DNA of 50,233 bases from Deltaproteobacteria bacterium (GTDB lineage: Bacteria; Desulfobacterota; Syntrophia; Syntrophales; UBA2192): positions 1-50,233 of the forward strand of contig JAAYEC010000017.1 of the NCBI GenBank assembly GCA_012728915.1, given 5' to 3'. Made by a program: the position numbers and the translations under genes. Shown one piece after another: positions 7,668-16,393 of this stretch. The stretch's first letter is position 1; every line of letters starts with the position of its first letter. The notes beneath the pieces were generated by a model. That model saw nothing but the letters and a program-made list of their open reading frames with translations, had not been told where the DNA came from and made no database searches.

Positions 7668-8411
7668 ATGAAGATCATCGACTCCCACATGCACTGCGGC
7701 ATCCAGAACTCGGAGCTGCCCATCGAGCTCATCCGCGCCTACCTGGACCGCGCGGGCATCAAGGGGGCCTGCCTCTACCCGCCCGTCGAGGACATCTACG
7801 ACCGCTACGATGCTCACTTCGAGGACAACGCCCGCTGGGTGGCGTGCCGGCAGATGGCGAACGACTACCTGCTCGCGATCCAGCAGCGGGACCCCGACAT
7901 TCACGCCTACTACTTCGTCTGGAACGATTTTCGGAAGGGCGAGCTGAAGAGGGGTTACAGGGGAATCAAGTGGCACCGGCACGACTACGAGCCGGTCTAC
8001 CACTATGACGACCCGGCCTGCGAGGCATTCCTGGAAGAGGTCTTTCGTCTCCAGCTGCCCGTCGTCCTGGAGGAGTCCTTCCAGAACACGCGGTATTTTA
8101 TCGGTCGGGTGGCCGGGCGCGTCCCGGTCATCATCCCTCACCTCGGGGGGCTCAACGGGGGATTCGACGCGCTCCTCGAGGCGGGTGTCTGGGACGGCGA
8201 AACGGTTTATGCCGACACGGCCCTCGCATCGACCCGGGAGATGGAGAGATTTCTGAAACGCTACGGCAGCCGAAAGCTGCTCTTCGGCAGCGATTTCCCC
8301 TTCGGCATTCCCACGAGCGAACTATCGAAGGTCCGAAGCCTGGGGCTGAAGGACGAAGATTTCGAAAACGTCGTGAGGAGGAACGTCCTGCGGCTCATCG
8401 GGCAGGAATAG
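7668..8411 (+). CDS. Amidohydrolase-2 family TIM-barrel metal-dependent hydrolase
   Basis: A 247-residue protein with the amidohydrolase metal motif HxH (H7, H9 in DSHMHCG), the core GIKWHRHDYEP, IIPHLGGLNGG and the terminal GSDFPFG aspartate motif. The family includes 2-pyrone-4,6-dicarboxylate lactonase and decarboxylases such as ACMSD. The substrate is not recognisable. GGGGGG precedes the ATG and the gene follows kdsB by 9 bp, so it is cotranscribed with the LPS genes, but no established role in KDO metabolism is known to me. Confidence 0.8.
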   Translation: MKIIDSHMHCGIQNSELPIELIRAYLDRAGIKGACLYPPVEDIYDRYDAHFEDNARWVACRQMANDYLLAIQQRDPDIHAYYFVWNDFRKGELKRGYRGIKWHRHDYEPVYHYDDPACEAFLEEVFRLQLPVVLEESFQNTRYFIGRVAGRVPVIIPHLGGLNGGFDALLEAGVWDGETVYADTALASTREMERFLKRYGSRKLLFGSDFPFGIPTSELSKVRSLGLKDEDFENVVRRNVLRLIGQE

Positions 8412-8536
8412 CGGCTGCCGGACGGGGGCGCACGCCTCCCGTTCGCCCCGTCCTGGCTCGGGAGGTTCGAACGCGTCGGCGGCATGCTGCAGGGCCCTGC
8501 TTTTAGGCAGGCAACGCAGAAGAAAGGAAAGCCGGC

Positions 8537-9178
8537 ATGAAGATTGTCGACGGCCTTTACGGGTTTCTCTGGCGGAGCGCCAGCGAGAACAACTGCAACA
8601 GCTTTTTCATCGACGGCTCGAAGAGGATCCTCATCGACCCGGGTCATCGCCACCTTTTCCAGCACGTCCGCAGGGGCCTGGAGCGGATCGGCGTCACCAC
8701 GGAGCAGATCGATGTCGTTCTCGTCACCCACGGGCATCCCGATCACTTCGAAACTGCGGGCTCTTTTGGACCCTCCGCCCGATGGGCTATGAGCCGCATC
8801 GATTACGAGTTCGTCATGGAGTATCTAGGCGCCCAAACGGACCTTCCCCAGCCCGCCTTTTTCCTCCAGGAAGGCGGCCTGCTGATCGGGGACAGGGACT
8901 TTCTGGTGATCCATACGCCGGGCCACTCCCCCGGGTCGGTCTGCCTGTACTGGCGGCAGCAGAAGGTTCTCTTCACGGGGGACGTGGTCTTCAACCAGAG
9001 CATCGGCAGGACGGATCTGCCCGGCGGGTCGGGCAGGCAGCTCAAGGAGAGCATCTCGAGGCTGGCCGAACTCGACGTGGAGGTCCTCTGCCCGGGTCAC
9101 GGGGACGTGGTGGCCGGACGGGAGAACGTCAGGAAGAACTTCAAGATGATCAAGGATTTCTGGTTCAGCTATTTATGA
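8537..9178 (+). CDS. Metallo-beta-lactamase-fold hydrolase
   Basis: A 213-residue MBL-fold protein. Motif 2 reads THGHPDH near residue 60 (HxHxDH), HTPGHSPGSVCLY near 128 gives the next histidine, TGDVVF near 149 the bridging aspartate, and CPGHGD near 189 the last histidine. All metal ligands of a dinuclear glyoxalase-II-like site are present. Such proteins hydrolyse thioesters or related bonds; the substrate here is unknown. It ends the plus-strand group and overlaps by 14 bp the end of the convergent gene at 9165. Confidence 0.85.
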   Translation: MKIVDGLYGFLWRSASENNCNSFFIDGSKRILIDPGHRHLFQHVRRGLERIGVTTEQIDVVLVTHGHPDHFETAGSFGPSARWAMSRIDYEFVMEYLGAQTDLPQPAFFLQEGGLLIGDRDFLVIHTPGHSPGSVCLYWRQQKVLFTGDVVFNQSIGRTDLPGGSGRQLKESISRLAELDVEVLCPGHGDVVAGRENVRKNFKMIKDFWFSYL

Positions 9179-9686
9179 CCTCGAGGAGGCGCTTTGAGCA
9201 GGCAGCCTGCATCTGCTCCCTCAGCGCTTTCCACTGCGGGTCGGCCTCCGGGTTGGGCAGCACGGCCGAACCCGCGATCCCCTGCGATTCCAGCCCCTCT
9301 CGCTGCCGCTCCGCCAGGGCGGTCTTCCGGGCGAAATACTCGGCCTGGCAGGACCGAAGGGTGTCCTGCAGCCGCTCCCCGGGCGTTCCGACAAGCTCGG
9401 TGACGATTCGGAAGAGCCGCTCGTTGTCGGACTCGGGATCGACATGAAGAGCCAGGGCGTTCTTCAGGTGGCCCATGGCTTCCGCAACGTGGCCGCTCTT
9501 CCTTTCCTTGTCCAGCTCGTCCCTGACGCCGTCGATCGTCAGGCTGTTGTCCAGCAGGCGCTGGACGAGGCCCCGGATGCGCTTTTCGCGCTCCTGCCGG
9601 TGCCACGCCTCGCGCTCTTGCGGGCTTGCGGAGAGGTCTTTCGTGCGCTCCATGATGAGGTCGATGGTGCTCTTGATTTCCGCCAT
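9165..9686 (-). CDS. Hypothetical charged helical protein
   Basis: A 173-residue protein with no domain that I recognise. It is rich in Glu, Arg, Lys and Gln and looks almost wholly helical, with no signal peptide or membrane segment. Segments such as REAWHRQEREKRIRGLVQRLLD and AEYFARKTALAERQREGLESQ suggest coiled coil. A good ribosome-binding site (AGGAGAAGG) precedes the ATG. It is the last gene behind the exporter operon (122-bp gap), so it may be cotranscribed, and its end overlaps the convergent MBL gene. Codon use matches its neighbours, which supports a real gene. Confidence 0.7.
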   Translation of the reverse strand: MAEIKSTIDLIMERTKDLSASPQEREAWHRQEREKRIRGLVQRLLDNSLTIDGVRDELDKERKSGHVAEAMGHLKNALALHVDPESDNERLFRIVTELVGTPGERLQDTLRSCQAEYFARKTALAERQREGLESQGIAGSAVLPNPEADPQWKALREQMQAACSKRLLEVINS

Positions 9687-9808
9687 GGTCCTTCTCCTCG
9701 GGCAGCGATGCGCGCCCTGTCCGGCCGCTTCCGCGTGCTTTGCTCCGGATGGTCATGAAGAATAAGCCCTCCGCGACGATTTGTCCATGAAAATCACCGG
9801 GCTGCAGG

Positions 9809-11038
9809 TTACGTGCGCAGGATGTCCACGGGCTCGAACTGGGTGGCCTTCCTGGACGGATAGATGCCCGCCAGGACGCCGACGAGAACCGAGGCCGAGA
9901 AGGCGATGGCCAGGCCCGTGAGGGAGAGGGTGAAGGGATACTTCAGGACGCCCAGCAGGATGATGCTTATCAGGGCCCCCGAGAAGACGCCGATCATGCC
10001 GCCTGCAAGCGAGATGATGGAGGACTCGATCAGGAACTGCAGCACGATGTCGCGCTTGCGCGACCCCACGGCGCGCCGGATCCCGATCTCGAGCTTCCTC
10101 TCGTTGACGATCAGGATCATGATCGAGAGGATGCCGAGGCCGCCGATGGTGAAGGACACGGCGGCGGCGATTCGGCCGAGCACGGTGATGAGATCCATGG
10201 CCTGAGCCTTCAGGGCCATGACGTCCTTCATGTCGATGACCGCAAAGTCGTCGTTTTGCCCCGGACCGATCTTGTGGCGCTTGCGCAGGAGGGCCTCTAT
10301 GTCCGTTTTCGTCGGGGAGACGAGATCGTCTCGGGTGACCTGGACGAAAATGTTGCTCACGTTCGTCTTGTTGACCAGGACCTTCAGGTAGGTCTGCAGG
10401 GGGACGAAGATCTGATTGTCCTGATCGGCCCCGGAGACATCGGATCCCTTCTCCTCCATGACGCCGATCACCCGGAAGGGGGCCCGCCAGATCAGGATGT
10501 GACGGCCGATGGGGTTTTCGTCGCCGAAAAGCTTCTCCGCGACGGTGCGGCCCAGGACGGCCACCTTGTTGCGGTCCAGGCTGTCCTGATCGGAGAAGAA
10601 GCTTCCCTGCCGGGCGCGGAAGTTCCGGACATCCTGGAAGTTCGGCTCCACTCCGCCGACGAGAATCCCCGCCAGGGAGATGTTGCCGTAACGGACGGGG
10701 AAGGTCTTGTATCCCGCGGCGGACAGGTCGGCAACGGCGGGGATGGACTCCCGGATCGCCCGGGCATCTTCCGGGGTCAGGTTCGTCGCCTGGCTCATCA
10801 GCGGTGTGCCCGCTCCGACGCGCCGCACGATACCGCTGCGGACGATGAGGAGATTCTTGCCTAGGCTGTCGATTTCCTGTTCGGTCTTGACGGCCAGCGA
10901 CCCGGAGAGATTGGAGACGATGATGAGCGAGAACGTGCCGAAGAACACGCCTAGCACGGCGAGCGTGGTGCGCCACTTGAACTGCACCAGCGAACGCCTT
11001 GCGATTTTCAGGTTGAGCAGGATGCGCCTGAGGTCCAT
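9809..11038 (-). CDS. ABC transporter permease, MacB/FtsX type (second permease)
   Basis: A 409-residue MacB-type permease without a fused ATPase. One transmembrane helix near residues 22-45 is followed by a periplasmic MacB_PCD domain of about 220 residues (LTPEDARAIRESIP, VGGVEPNF, NPIGRHILI), then three C-terminal helices (about 285-400) with the coupling segment RRAVGSRKRDI and the ending PVDILRT. The start at 11038 (MDLRRILLNL) gives the normal cytoplasmic N-terminus; upstream in-frame residues run into a repeat. It probably pairs with the other permease and the separate ATPase as a heteromeric MacB. Confidence 0.9.
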   Translation of the reverse strand: MDLRRILLNLKIARRSLVQFKWRTTLAVLGVFFGTFSLIIVSNLSGSLAVKTEQEIDSLGKNLLIVRSGIVRRVGAGTPLMSQATNLTPEDARAIRESIPAVADLSAAGYKTFPVRYGNISLAGILVGGVEPNFQDVRNFRARQGSFFSDQDSLDRNKVAVLGRTVAEKLFGDENPIGRHILIWRAPFRVIGVMEEKGSDVSGADQDNQIFVPLQTYLKVLVNKTNVSNIFVQVTRDDLVSPTKTDIEALLRKRHKIGPGQNDDFAVIDMKDVMALKAQAMDLITVLGRIAAAVSFTIGGLGILSIMILIVNERKLEIGIRRAVGSRKRDIVLQFLIESSIISLAGGMIGVFSGALISIILLGVLKYPFTLSLTGLAIAFSASVLVGVLAGIYPSRKATQFEPVDILRT

Positions 11039-11097
11039 CGATCCATCTCTTCTTCTTATCGGGGCAGTCGGGACTGAATGCCGAACGCGCCTATAGC

Positions 11098-11204
11098 GCA
11101 GAAGGTGAGAGGGTAAGAAGGTAAGAAGGTTGGAGAAGCAGAGGGCAGGCAACAGGCTCTTTCTGTATCCAACGTTCTCACCCTCTCACGTTCTTACCTT
11201 CTGG
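11098..11204. repeat. Inverted pair of tandem 8-bp units (period-8 family, copy 3)
   Basis: The left arm (11098-11133) runs AAGGTGAG, AGGGTAAG, AAGGTAAG, AAGGTTGG. The right arm (11169-11204) on the opposite strand runs AAGGTAAG, AACGTGAG, AGGGTGAG, AACGTTGG. The two 36-bp arms agree at 28 positions and enclose a 35-bp loop. The element fills the gap between the two permease genes and its right arm ends 8 bp before the stop codon of the upstream permease. Confidence 0.82.
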
Positions 11205-11211
11205 TTATCCA

Positions 11212-12426
11212 CTACGTCCTGATCGCCTCGATCGGCTTCAGGTTCGCCGCCTGCCTTGCCGGGTGGAGGCCAAAACCCAACCCGACGGCCCAGGACAAAA
11301 AGAGCCCGGTGACGAAGGCCTTCCAGGAAAAGTACACGGGGATCTCGGCCACGTATGTGAGCAACCGGGCCGCGGCCACCCCGAGGAGGAAGCCCACAAT
11401 GCCCCCGGCGGAGGTGATCATCACGGCCTCCGTGAGAAACTGCGCCAGGATGTCCCTCTTGCGGGCTCCCACGGAGCGACGGATCCCGATCTCCTTGACC
11501 CGCTCCTTCACGGATAGAAGGAACAGGTTGGCCAGGACGAACCCCGCGACGATGAGGGAAATCACGCCCACAACCCCGATGAAGGCCACGAGGGAGCCCG
11601 TGAGGGCGACAAGAAACTTGACGATGTCCTTGGACGTGAAGATCCGGAAATCATCGGGCTGCCCGTCGGGGATCCGGTGGCGGTAACGGAGGAGCCGCTT
11701 CAGTTCCTCGACGCGGCCGTCGATGTTCTCCAGGTCGGTGAAGCGCAGGCGCATGGCGTGGACGTAGCGCTGCTCGTTCAGGAGCTTTTTCATCACCGTA
11801 GTGTAGGGCATGATGATGCGGTTATCGAGGCTGCCGCCCCCCGGCGAGGTCCCGCGCTCGGAGAGCACGCCAACGATCTGGACGGGCAGGTTGCGCACCT
11901 GGACGAACTTGCCCACGGGACTTTGATCGCCGAAGAGCTCCCGGGCCGTTTCCTGACCGATGATCCCCACGTTGGCGTAGCGCCGGATGTCATCCTCGGT
12001 GAAGTCGGAGCCCTCCACGACGGGCCACGTCCAGGCCACGCTGTAATCGCTCGTGGACCCCACGATCTGACTCTGGTACCGGTTTCCCCTGTAGGAAACC
12101 GTGGCGGTTCCCACCCAGGACGAGGGGGCGACGACGTAGGCCGTGGGGAAGGCCTGGCGGATGGCCTCCACGTCCTCGAGGGTAATCGTTTTTTCCCGCT
12201 GGCCGATAGCGCGGGATTCTTCGCTTCCGCCCATGAGCATGACGGAGTCGGGGCCGAAGCTGGCCACGATGTCAAAGGCCTTCTTGTAGGCGCCCTCCGT
12301 GGCGGCGACGATGATCGTGATGGCCGAAATCCCCAGGGCAACGCTCACGAGGCAGAAAAGGGTCCTCAGCTTGAAGGCCTTGACGGCCTCGAAGGACTGG
12401 ATGAGCAGCAGGAAGAAGCGTTCCAT
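11212..12426 (-). CDS. ABC transporter permease, MacB/FtsX type (first permease)
   Basis: A 404-residue FtsX-domain permease. An N-terminal helix near residues 17-42 (TLFCLVSVALGISAITIIVA) precedes a periplasmic MacB_PCD domain with ESRAIGQREKTITLEDVEAIRQ and ETARELFGDQSPVGK. Three C-terminal helices follow, with SVKERVKEIGIRRSVGARKRDIL between them. It ends LKPIEAIRT, like MacB. No strong Shine-Dalgarno sequence precedes the ATG, which lies 97 bp after the ATPase gene, across a period-7 repeat. Substrate is unknown. Confidence 0.9.
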   Translation of the reverse strand: MERFFLLLIQSFEAVKAFKLRTLFCLVSVALGISAITIIVAATEGAYKKAFDIVASFGPDSVMLMGGSEESRAIGQREKTITLEDVEAIRQAFPTAYVVAPSSWVGTATVSYRGNRYQSQIVGSTSDYSVAWTWPVVEGSDFTEDDIRRYANVGIIGQETARELFGDQSPVGKFVQVRNLPVQIVGVLSERGTSPGGGSLDNRIIMPYTTVMKKLLNEQRYVHAMRLRFTDLENIDGRVEELKRLLRYRHRIPDGQPDDFRIFTSKDIVKFLVALTGSLVAFIGVVGVISLIVAGFVLANLFLLSVKERVKEIGIRRSVGARKRDILAQFLTEAVMITSAGGIVGFLLGVAAARLLTYVAEIPVYFSWKAFVTGLFLSWAVGLGFGLHPARQAANLKPIEAIRT

Positions 12427-12442
12427 AGAAAATCCGGGCCCC

Positions 12443-12524
12443 GGGCGAAGGGCGAAAGGCTAAAGGGGTCGAAGGAGAACGAGCTGTCTTGCCGTACGCC
12501 ATAAGCCTTTTGCCCTTAGCCGGC
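12443..12524. repeat. Inverted pair of tandem 7-bp units (period-7 family, copy 2)
   Basis: The left arm (12443-12470) divides into GGGCGAA, GGGCGAA, AGGCTAA, AGGGGTC. The right arm (12490-12524) divides into TGCCGTA, CGCCATA, AGCCTTT, TGCCCTT, AGCCGGC. Reverse-complementing the right arm gives about 19 of 24 matches to the left in the best-preserved part. The right arm meets the stop codon of the ATPase gene, and the left arm lies just upstream of the next start codon. Confidence 0.8.
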
Positions 12525-13198
12525 TATTCATTGATGACCCCGTCGCGGATGTGGATGATCCGACGGGCGTAGGCGGCGATGTCGGCATCGTGGGTGATGA
12601 CGACGACCGTCTTGCCGCGTTCGTTGGTGCGGGTCAGGACCCCCATGATCTCCTCGGCCGTGCGGCTGTCGAGCTGCCCCGTGGGCTCGTCGGCCAGGAG
12701 GAGTTCAGGGTCGTTGATGAGAGCCCTGCAGATGGCGACCCGCTGCTGCTCGCCGCCCGAAAGCTGGGTGGGGCGGAACTTCATCCGCTCCTCGAGACCG
12801 ACGAGCTTGAGCAGTTCCGCGGCCCGCTCACGGACGTGATCCTTCTTCTTCTCGCGGTAAAGCGTCGGCACCAGGACGTTTTCCAGGACCGTGGCGTAGG
12901 GGAGCAGGTAGAAGCTCTGGAACACGAAGCCGATGTGTTCGTTTCGAAGCTCCGAGAGCTCGTCGTCGTCGAGCTGCATGACGTCGCGGCCGGCGAGGAG
13001 GAACCGGCCCGAGGTCGGTACGTCGAGACAGCCCATGAGGTTCATCAGGGTGGACTTCCCCGATCCGGAGGTCCCCATGATGGCCGTGAATTCGCCCTGA
13101 TCGATCCGGAGGTTGATGCCCTTGAGGACGTGCAGGACCTGGTCGCCCACGTGAAAGCTCTTGGTGATGTTTTCCATGAGGCAGATGGGGACGGGCAT
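12524..13198 (-). CDS. ABC transporter ATPase, MacB/LolD type
   Basis: A 224-residue ATPase that would energise the two permeases. Walker A is GTSGSGKST near residue 43, the Q-loop lies in [12 protein letters not shown], the signature is [15 protein letters not shown], Walker B is LLLADEPTG and the switch histidine is in VVITHD. All catalytic motifs are intact. The ATG overlaps the stop codon of the adaptor gene (TGATG), so the two are translationally coupled; an internal ATG at 13177 (MENITKSF) is a less likely start. LolCDE lipoprotein transport is an alternative for this family, but the adaptor and TolC partners favour MacB-like export. Confidence 0.93.
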   Translation of the reverse strand: MPVPICLMENITKSFHVGDQVLHVLKGINLRIDQGEFTAIMGTSGSGKSTLMNLMGCLDVPTSGRFLLAGRDVMQLDDDELSELRNEHIGFVFQSFYLLPYATVLENVLVPTLYREKKKDHVRERAAELLKLVGLEERMKFRPTQLSGGEQQRVAICRALINDPELLLADEPTGQLDSRTAEEIMGVLTRTNERGKTVVVITHDADIAAYARRIIHIRDGVINE

Positions 13199-14442
13199 CA
13201 CTTCATCGCCCCCTTCTGCGGGGCCTGGGCGTCGGCAGCCACGGGCAGGATGATCTTCGTGGCGAGCGTGTCGCCCTCGTTTGCCCCGGAAAGGATCTCC
13301 GTGCGGTCCTCTCCGCGGATGCCGATCTTGAGGATCAGCTTTTCGATCTTGTTCTTCCCCGTGACCTTGTAGGCCACCTGCTTTCCGCGCTCGAACTTGA
13401 CGGCTGCGTTGGGCGCCGTGAGGATGTTTGTCTTTTCCTCCGTGATGATCCTTACGTGGGTGGTCATCTCCGGCTTGAGGTAGACGGCGTCTTCGGGAGT
13501 AACCCGCATGGTGGAGAGATAGTAGACGATGTTCTCCTTGACGACGGGCTGAGGGTAGATTTTCTCGATCTTGCCCTTGAAGGTCTTGGCCGGGAAGGTG
13601 TCGACGTAGAATTCCACGTCCTGCCCGGCGGCGGCCTTGCCGATGTCCGTTTCGTCGACGTAGATCCACATCTCCAGCCGCGAGGGATCCAGTACGGTCA
13701 CGAGGTTGGCCACCTGGAGCCCCGCGACGATCGTCTCGCCCTCCTGGGCCGTCACGTCGGAGACGACCCCGTCGATGGGGGCGTAGATCTTCGTGTAGGT
13801 CATCCGGACCTCCTGCTGGCGAAGGCGGGCCTGGATCTCCTCGAGATTGGCCCTGGCGATCGTCATCTGTGTCCTGTACTCGTCCTGGAGGCGCGTGAGA
13901 ACGGCCTCGGCCGCCGTAAACTGGCTCTCGGCCTTGTCGACGGCATCCTTCGTCGTGTACTCGTGTTTGAGCAGCTCGCGCTCGCGGTCTACACTCACCC
14001 TGGCGTAATCGAAGTTGGCGCGGGCCTCGCGAATCCGCTCCGGGTAGGTTTTCTCGATTTGGGCAAGCGTGTTCTGTGCCGACACGAGAGCCGCCTGCTG
14101 CTGGCCGATCTGCTGCCTGATCTCGCGGTCGTCGACCAGGGCGATGAGCTCTCCCGCCTTGACACGGTCACCCACCTTGACCTTCATTTTCTGAATCCGC
14201 CCCGTCGTCTGGGCGCCGATCTTGACGACGGCGCCGACCTGCGACTTGATGATGCCCGTTTCAACGAGGACTCCGCGGATGCTCCCCTTTTCCACGGTCC
14301 CCGTTTCGAGAACCTGCAGAGCGGGTTTTGCGAAAAACGCCCGGTAGAGTAGGAATGCCGCCAGCAGCAGCGCCACAGCGGCCGCCGCGGCGACGGCAAT
14401 CTTTTTCTTCATCGGCAGCGATTTGAGCGAAAAGAGGTTCAT
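13198..14442 (-). CDS. macA: MacA-like periplasmic adaptor (membrane fusion protein)
   Basis: A 414-residue HlyD/MacA adaptor linking the ABC pump to the outer-membrane channel. Residues about 14-33 form an N-terminal membrane anchor. A split lipoyl domain follows (VKIGAQTTGRIQKMKVKVGD and later YAPIDGVVSDVTAQEGE), with a long alpha-helical hairpin between them (about residues 100-215), then a beta-barrel and membrane-proximal domain. The start may be M1 or the in-frame ATG at 14412; neither has a clear ribosome-binding site. It follows tolC by 17 bp and overlaps the ATPase start. Confidence 0.9.
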   Translation of the reverse strand: MNLFSLKSLPMKKKIAVAAAAAVALLLAAFLLYRAFFAKPALQVLETGTVEKGSIRGVLVETGIIKSQVGAVVKIGAQTTGRIQKMKVKVGDRVKAGELIALVDDREIRQQIGQQQAALVSAQNTLAQIEKTYPERIREARANFDYARVSVDRERELLKHEYTTKDAVDKAESQFTAAEAVLTRLQDEYRTQMTIARANLEEIQARLRQQEVRMTYTKIYAPIDGVVSDVTAQEGETIVAGLQVANLVTVLDPSRLEMWIYVDETDIGKAAAGQDVEFYVDTFPAKTFKGKIEKIYPQPVVKENIVYYLSTMRVTPEDAVYLKPEMTTHVRIITEEKTNILTAPNAAVKFERGKQVAYKVTGKNKIEKLILKIGIRGEDRTEILSGANEGDTLATKIILPVAADAQAPQKGAMK

Positions 14443-14459
14443 GGGCGAATATGTCCGTT

Positions 14460-15821
14460 CTAAGGGGTTGCGATCGGGGACCCGGCGGATTCCTTGTCGG
14501 CGGATTGCGCAGGGGCTTCCTGCAAGGCTTCCAGGCGTTCAATGCCGGAGACCCTTTCCAGGAGAGCCTTTGCGAGATACAGGCTGAGCTTCGCCAGGAC
14601 ATCCTGCTCCCGGGCCTGCGAAAGCAGGGTCTCGGCAAACACGACGGACAGGATGTCCCCCTTGCCGACCCGGTATTCGCCGAAGGCCTGGTCGTAATTC
14701 TGCTGGGCCTGCCGGAGCTGCTCGCCCGCAACGTTGACGTTCCGGGACGCGGTGATGAAATCCTCGTAGCTCTTGCGGAGATCGAGTCGCAGCGAGCGCT
14801 CCGTTTCCTTGAGGTTCTTCGCGGCGGTCAGGGTGTCCATCGAGGCGGCCTTTCGGCGATAGAACTTTCCGAACTCGAAAAGGTTCCAGGTGGCCAGAAG
14901 CGATGCTGAGCGGTCCTCATAGGGGTTTCCGTAGACGGAGGCGGACGATGAGGCGGGGTTGCTGGTGTCCGTGCGGGAGTATACGAGGTTGCCCGACACG
15001 ACCGGAAGGAAGTCTCCGGTCGAGACTCCCTCGGCGCTTTCCGCCTTCTTCACTGCCAGTTCGGCCTGGAGGATTTCGGGCCGCCGGAGCAGGGCCTCCT
15101 CCAGGCGCTTCTGATCGGGAAGCGCAAGGCCGAGGGTCAGGGCGCCCTGGAGCGCGGAGGCGTCCGCGACCGGCGTGCCGATGAGGGAGCTCAGCTCGGA
15201 GAGGCTCTTCTGCAGGCTGCCTTCGGCCTGCACGAGATTGAAGCGCGCCTGCTCCAGGCGCACGGAGACCTGCAGGACATCGGAGAGCTTGGCCACGCCG
15301 AACTTCCTTCGGCCCTCGGCCACCTCGTAGTTCTTCAGGGCGTTCTCGAGCTGGATTTTCCTCTGCGCGAGGATGCCGCGGTTCGCCAGGGTCGTGTAGA
15401 AGGAGGACTTGACGCCGAACTCCAGGTCCAGGAGGCTCCTGCGGAGGCCTTCCCGCTCGGAATCGAGGGTGTGGCGCGAGAGGTCCAGGGCATGGCCCCT
15501 CTTGTAGTCGAACAGCCTCATCGAGGCCGTCAAATCGAAATGGTTGGAGGAGGTATCATAGCCGGCCGCGTCGCGCCGTGTCGCGACTCCGGAGGCGTCG
15601 ACACTGGGGACGTAGGCCCCATAGGAGGCCCTGTAGAGGGCCTCCGAAGACTGAACCCGGGCCGCCTGCGCCTGGTAGGCGGGCAGATTCGACTTGGCAA
15701 GGGAGAGGGCCTCTTCGAGTGTGAGGGCCGGTGACGATGCAGGAATCGTTGCGACCAGCGAAACCACGGCGAGCGGTAAGGCAAGAAAGATCTTTTCAAC
15801 CAGACGTCGACAGCACATCAT
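14460..15821 (-). CDS. TolC-family outer-membrane efflux protein
   Basis: A 453-residue TolC/OEP protein forming the outer-membrane channel of the exporter. Residues 1-32 look like a signal peptide (hydrophobic segment and ASSPA). LTLEEALSLAKSNLPAYQAQAARV begins the first OEP repeat and the second begins near residue 240 (LEEALLRRPEIL); long helical stretches and VGKGDILSVVFAETLL are typical. GAGGA precedes the ATG pair at 15821. It is the first gene of the five-gene minus-strand exporter operon, so the operon promoter should lie in 15822-16393. Confidence 0.9.
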   Translation of the reverse strand: MMCCRRLVEKIFLALPLAVVSLVATIPASSPALTLEEALSLAKSNLPAYQAQAARVQSSEALYRASYGAYVPSVDASGVATRRDAAGYDTSSNHFDLTASMRLFDYKRGHALDLSRHTLDSEREGLRRSLLDLEFGVKSSFYTTLANRGILAQRKIQLENALKNYEVAEGRRKFGVAKLSDVLQVSVRLEQARFNLVQAEGSLQKSLSELSSLIGTPVADASALQGALTLGLALPDQKRLEEALLRRPEILQAELAVKKAESAEGVSTGDFLPVVSGNLVYSRTDTSNPASSSASVYGNPYEDRSASLLATWNLFEFGKFYRRKAASMDTLTAAKNLKETERSLRLDLRKSYEDFITASRNVNVAGEQLRQAQQNYDQAFGEYRVGKGDILSVVFAETLLSQAREQDVLAKLSLYLAKALLERVSGIERLEALQEAPAQSADKESAGSPIATP

Positions 15822-16393
15822 GTTTCCTCAGTGGCGGGCGCTATGGGAAGACCCAGGCGCCGGGCGGGGCCGGAGCGCGAGCACGGTCAGTCCTTTCCTG
15901 CAGGGAAGACCGCCCCGGAACGCGGGCCCCCTCACGGGGGCACTCCCGGGAATTGCATGCCTCGGGATGGCCATATCTTTTGTAATGTATGAAGTTTCGC
16001 CCCCTCTTCGCAAGCAGATTTTCTAGATGGGGGGCATCCGATCCGCTCCGGAAGATAAAAGCATAATGCATGCCGACAGATGAATACATTGTAACATTTT
16101 AATAAAGCAGCATAAAATTGATCGGTGGCCAGGGTGATGCCCTTGCGCCTCCCACCTGTCTGCATAATATTTATCCCGACATTGGGGGCATTGTATAAAT
16201 CGTATCCACAGGGATGGGCTTTTCAATGCGGGGTCCTTTTCATCGGGTATTCTTCCGTTTTTCATGACGGCGAACTGTGGTATAAATGTTCCTATAGACA
16301 GTGAGCGTCCTGCGAAATCCGAAGGGGCCCCGGTCATGCGGAAGGGGGGGCGGACCCGGCGGATGCGCACAGACGCTTGATGAGGAGGGACGG
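15822..16393. other. 572-bp intergenic region between divergent operons
   Basis: No convincing gene is present. It separates the minus-strand exporter operon from the plus-strand gene at 16394, so promoters for both should be here. The part at 16020-16300 is clearly more AT-rich than its surroundings and holds several TATAAA-like boxes (16195-16200, 16281-16286). A short GC-rich hairpin (GCCCCC, loop TCAC, GGGGGC) lies at 15926-15941 in what would be the tolC leader. Short openings on either strand have no family resemblance. Confidence 0.6.
16278..16286 (+). promoter_or_regulatory. Putative extended -10 promoter element
   Basis: TGG directly before TATAAA forms an extended -10 (TGnTATAAA), with transcription predicted near 16293 and a leader of about 100 nt before the gene at 16394. 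The -35 region is poor, as is usual for extended -10 promoters. This is a pattern call only. Confidence 0.4.

Noticed and set aside
13100-13160. Second parS site (CCACGTGAAAGC)
   Set aside because: Only one half matches; the left half of the palindrome is missing.
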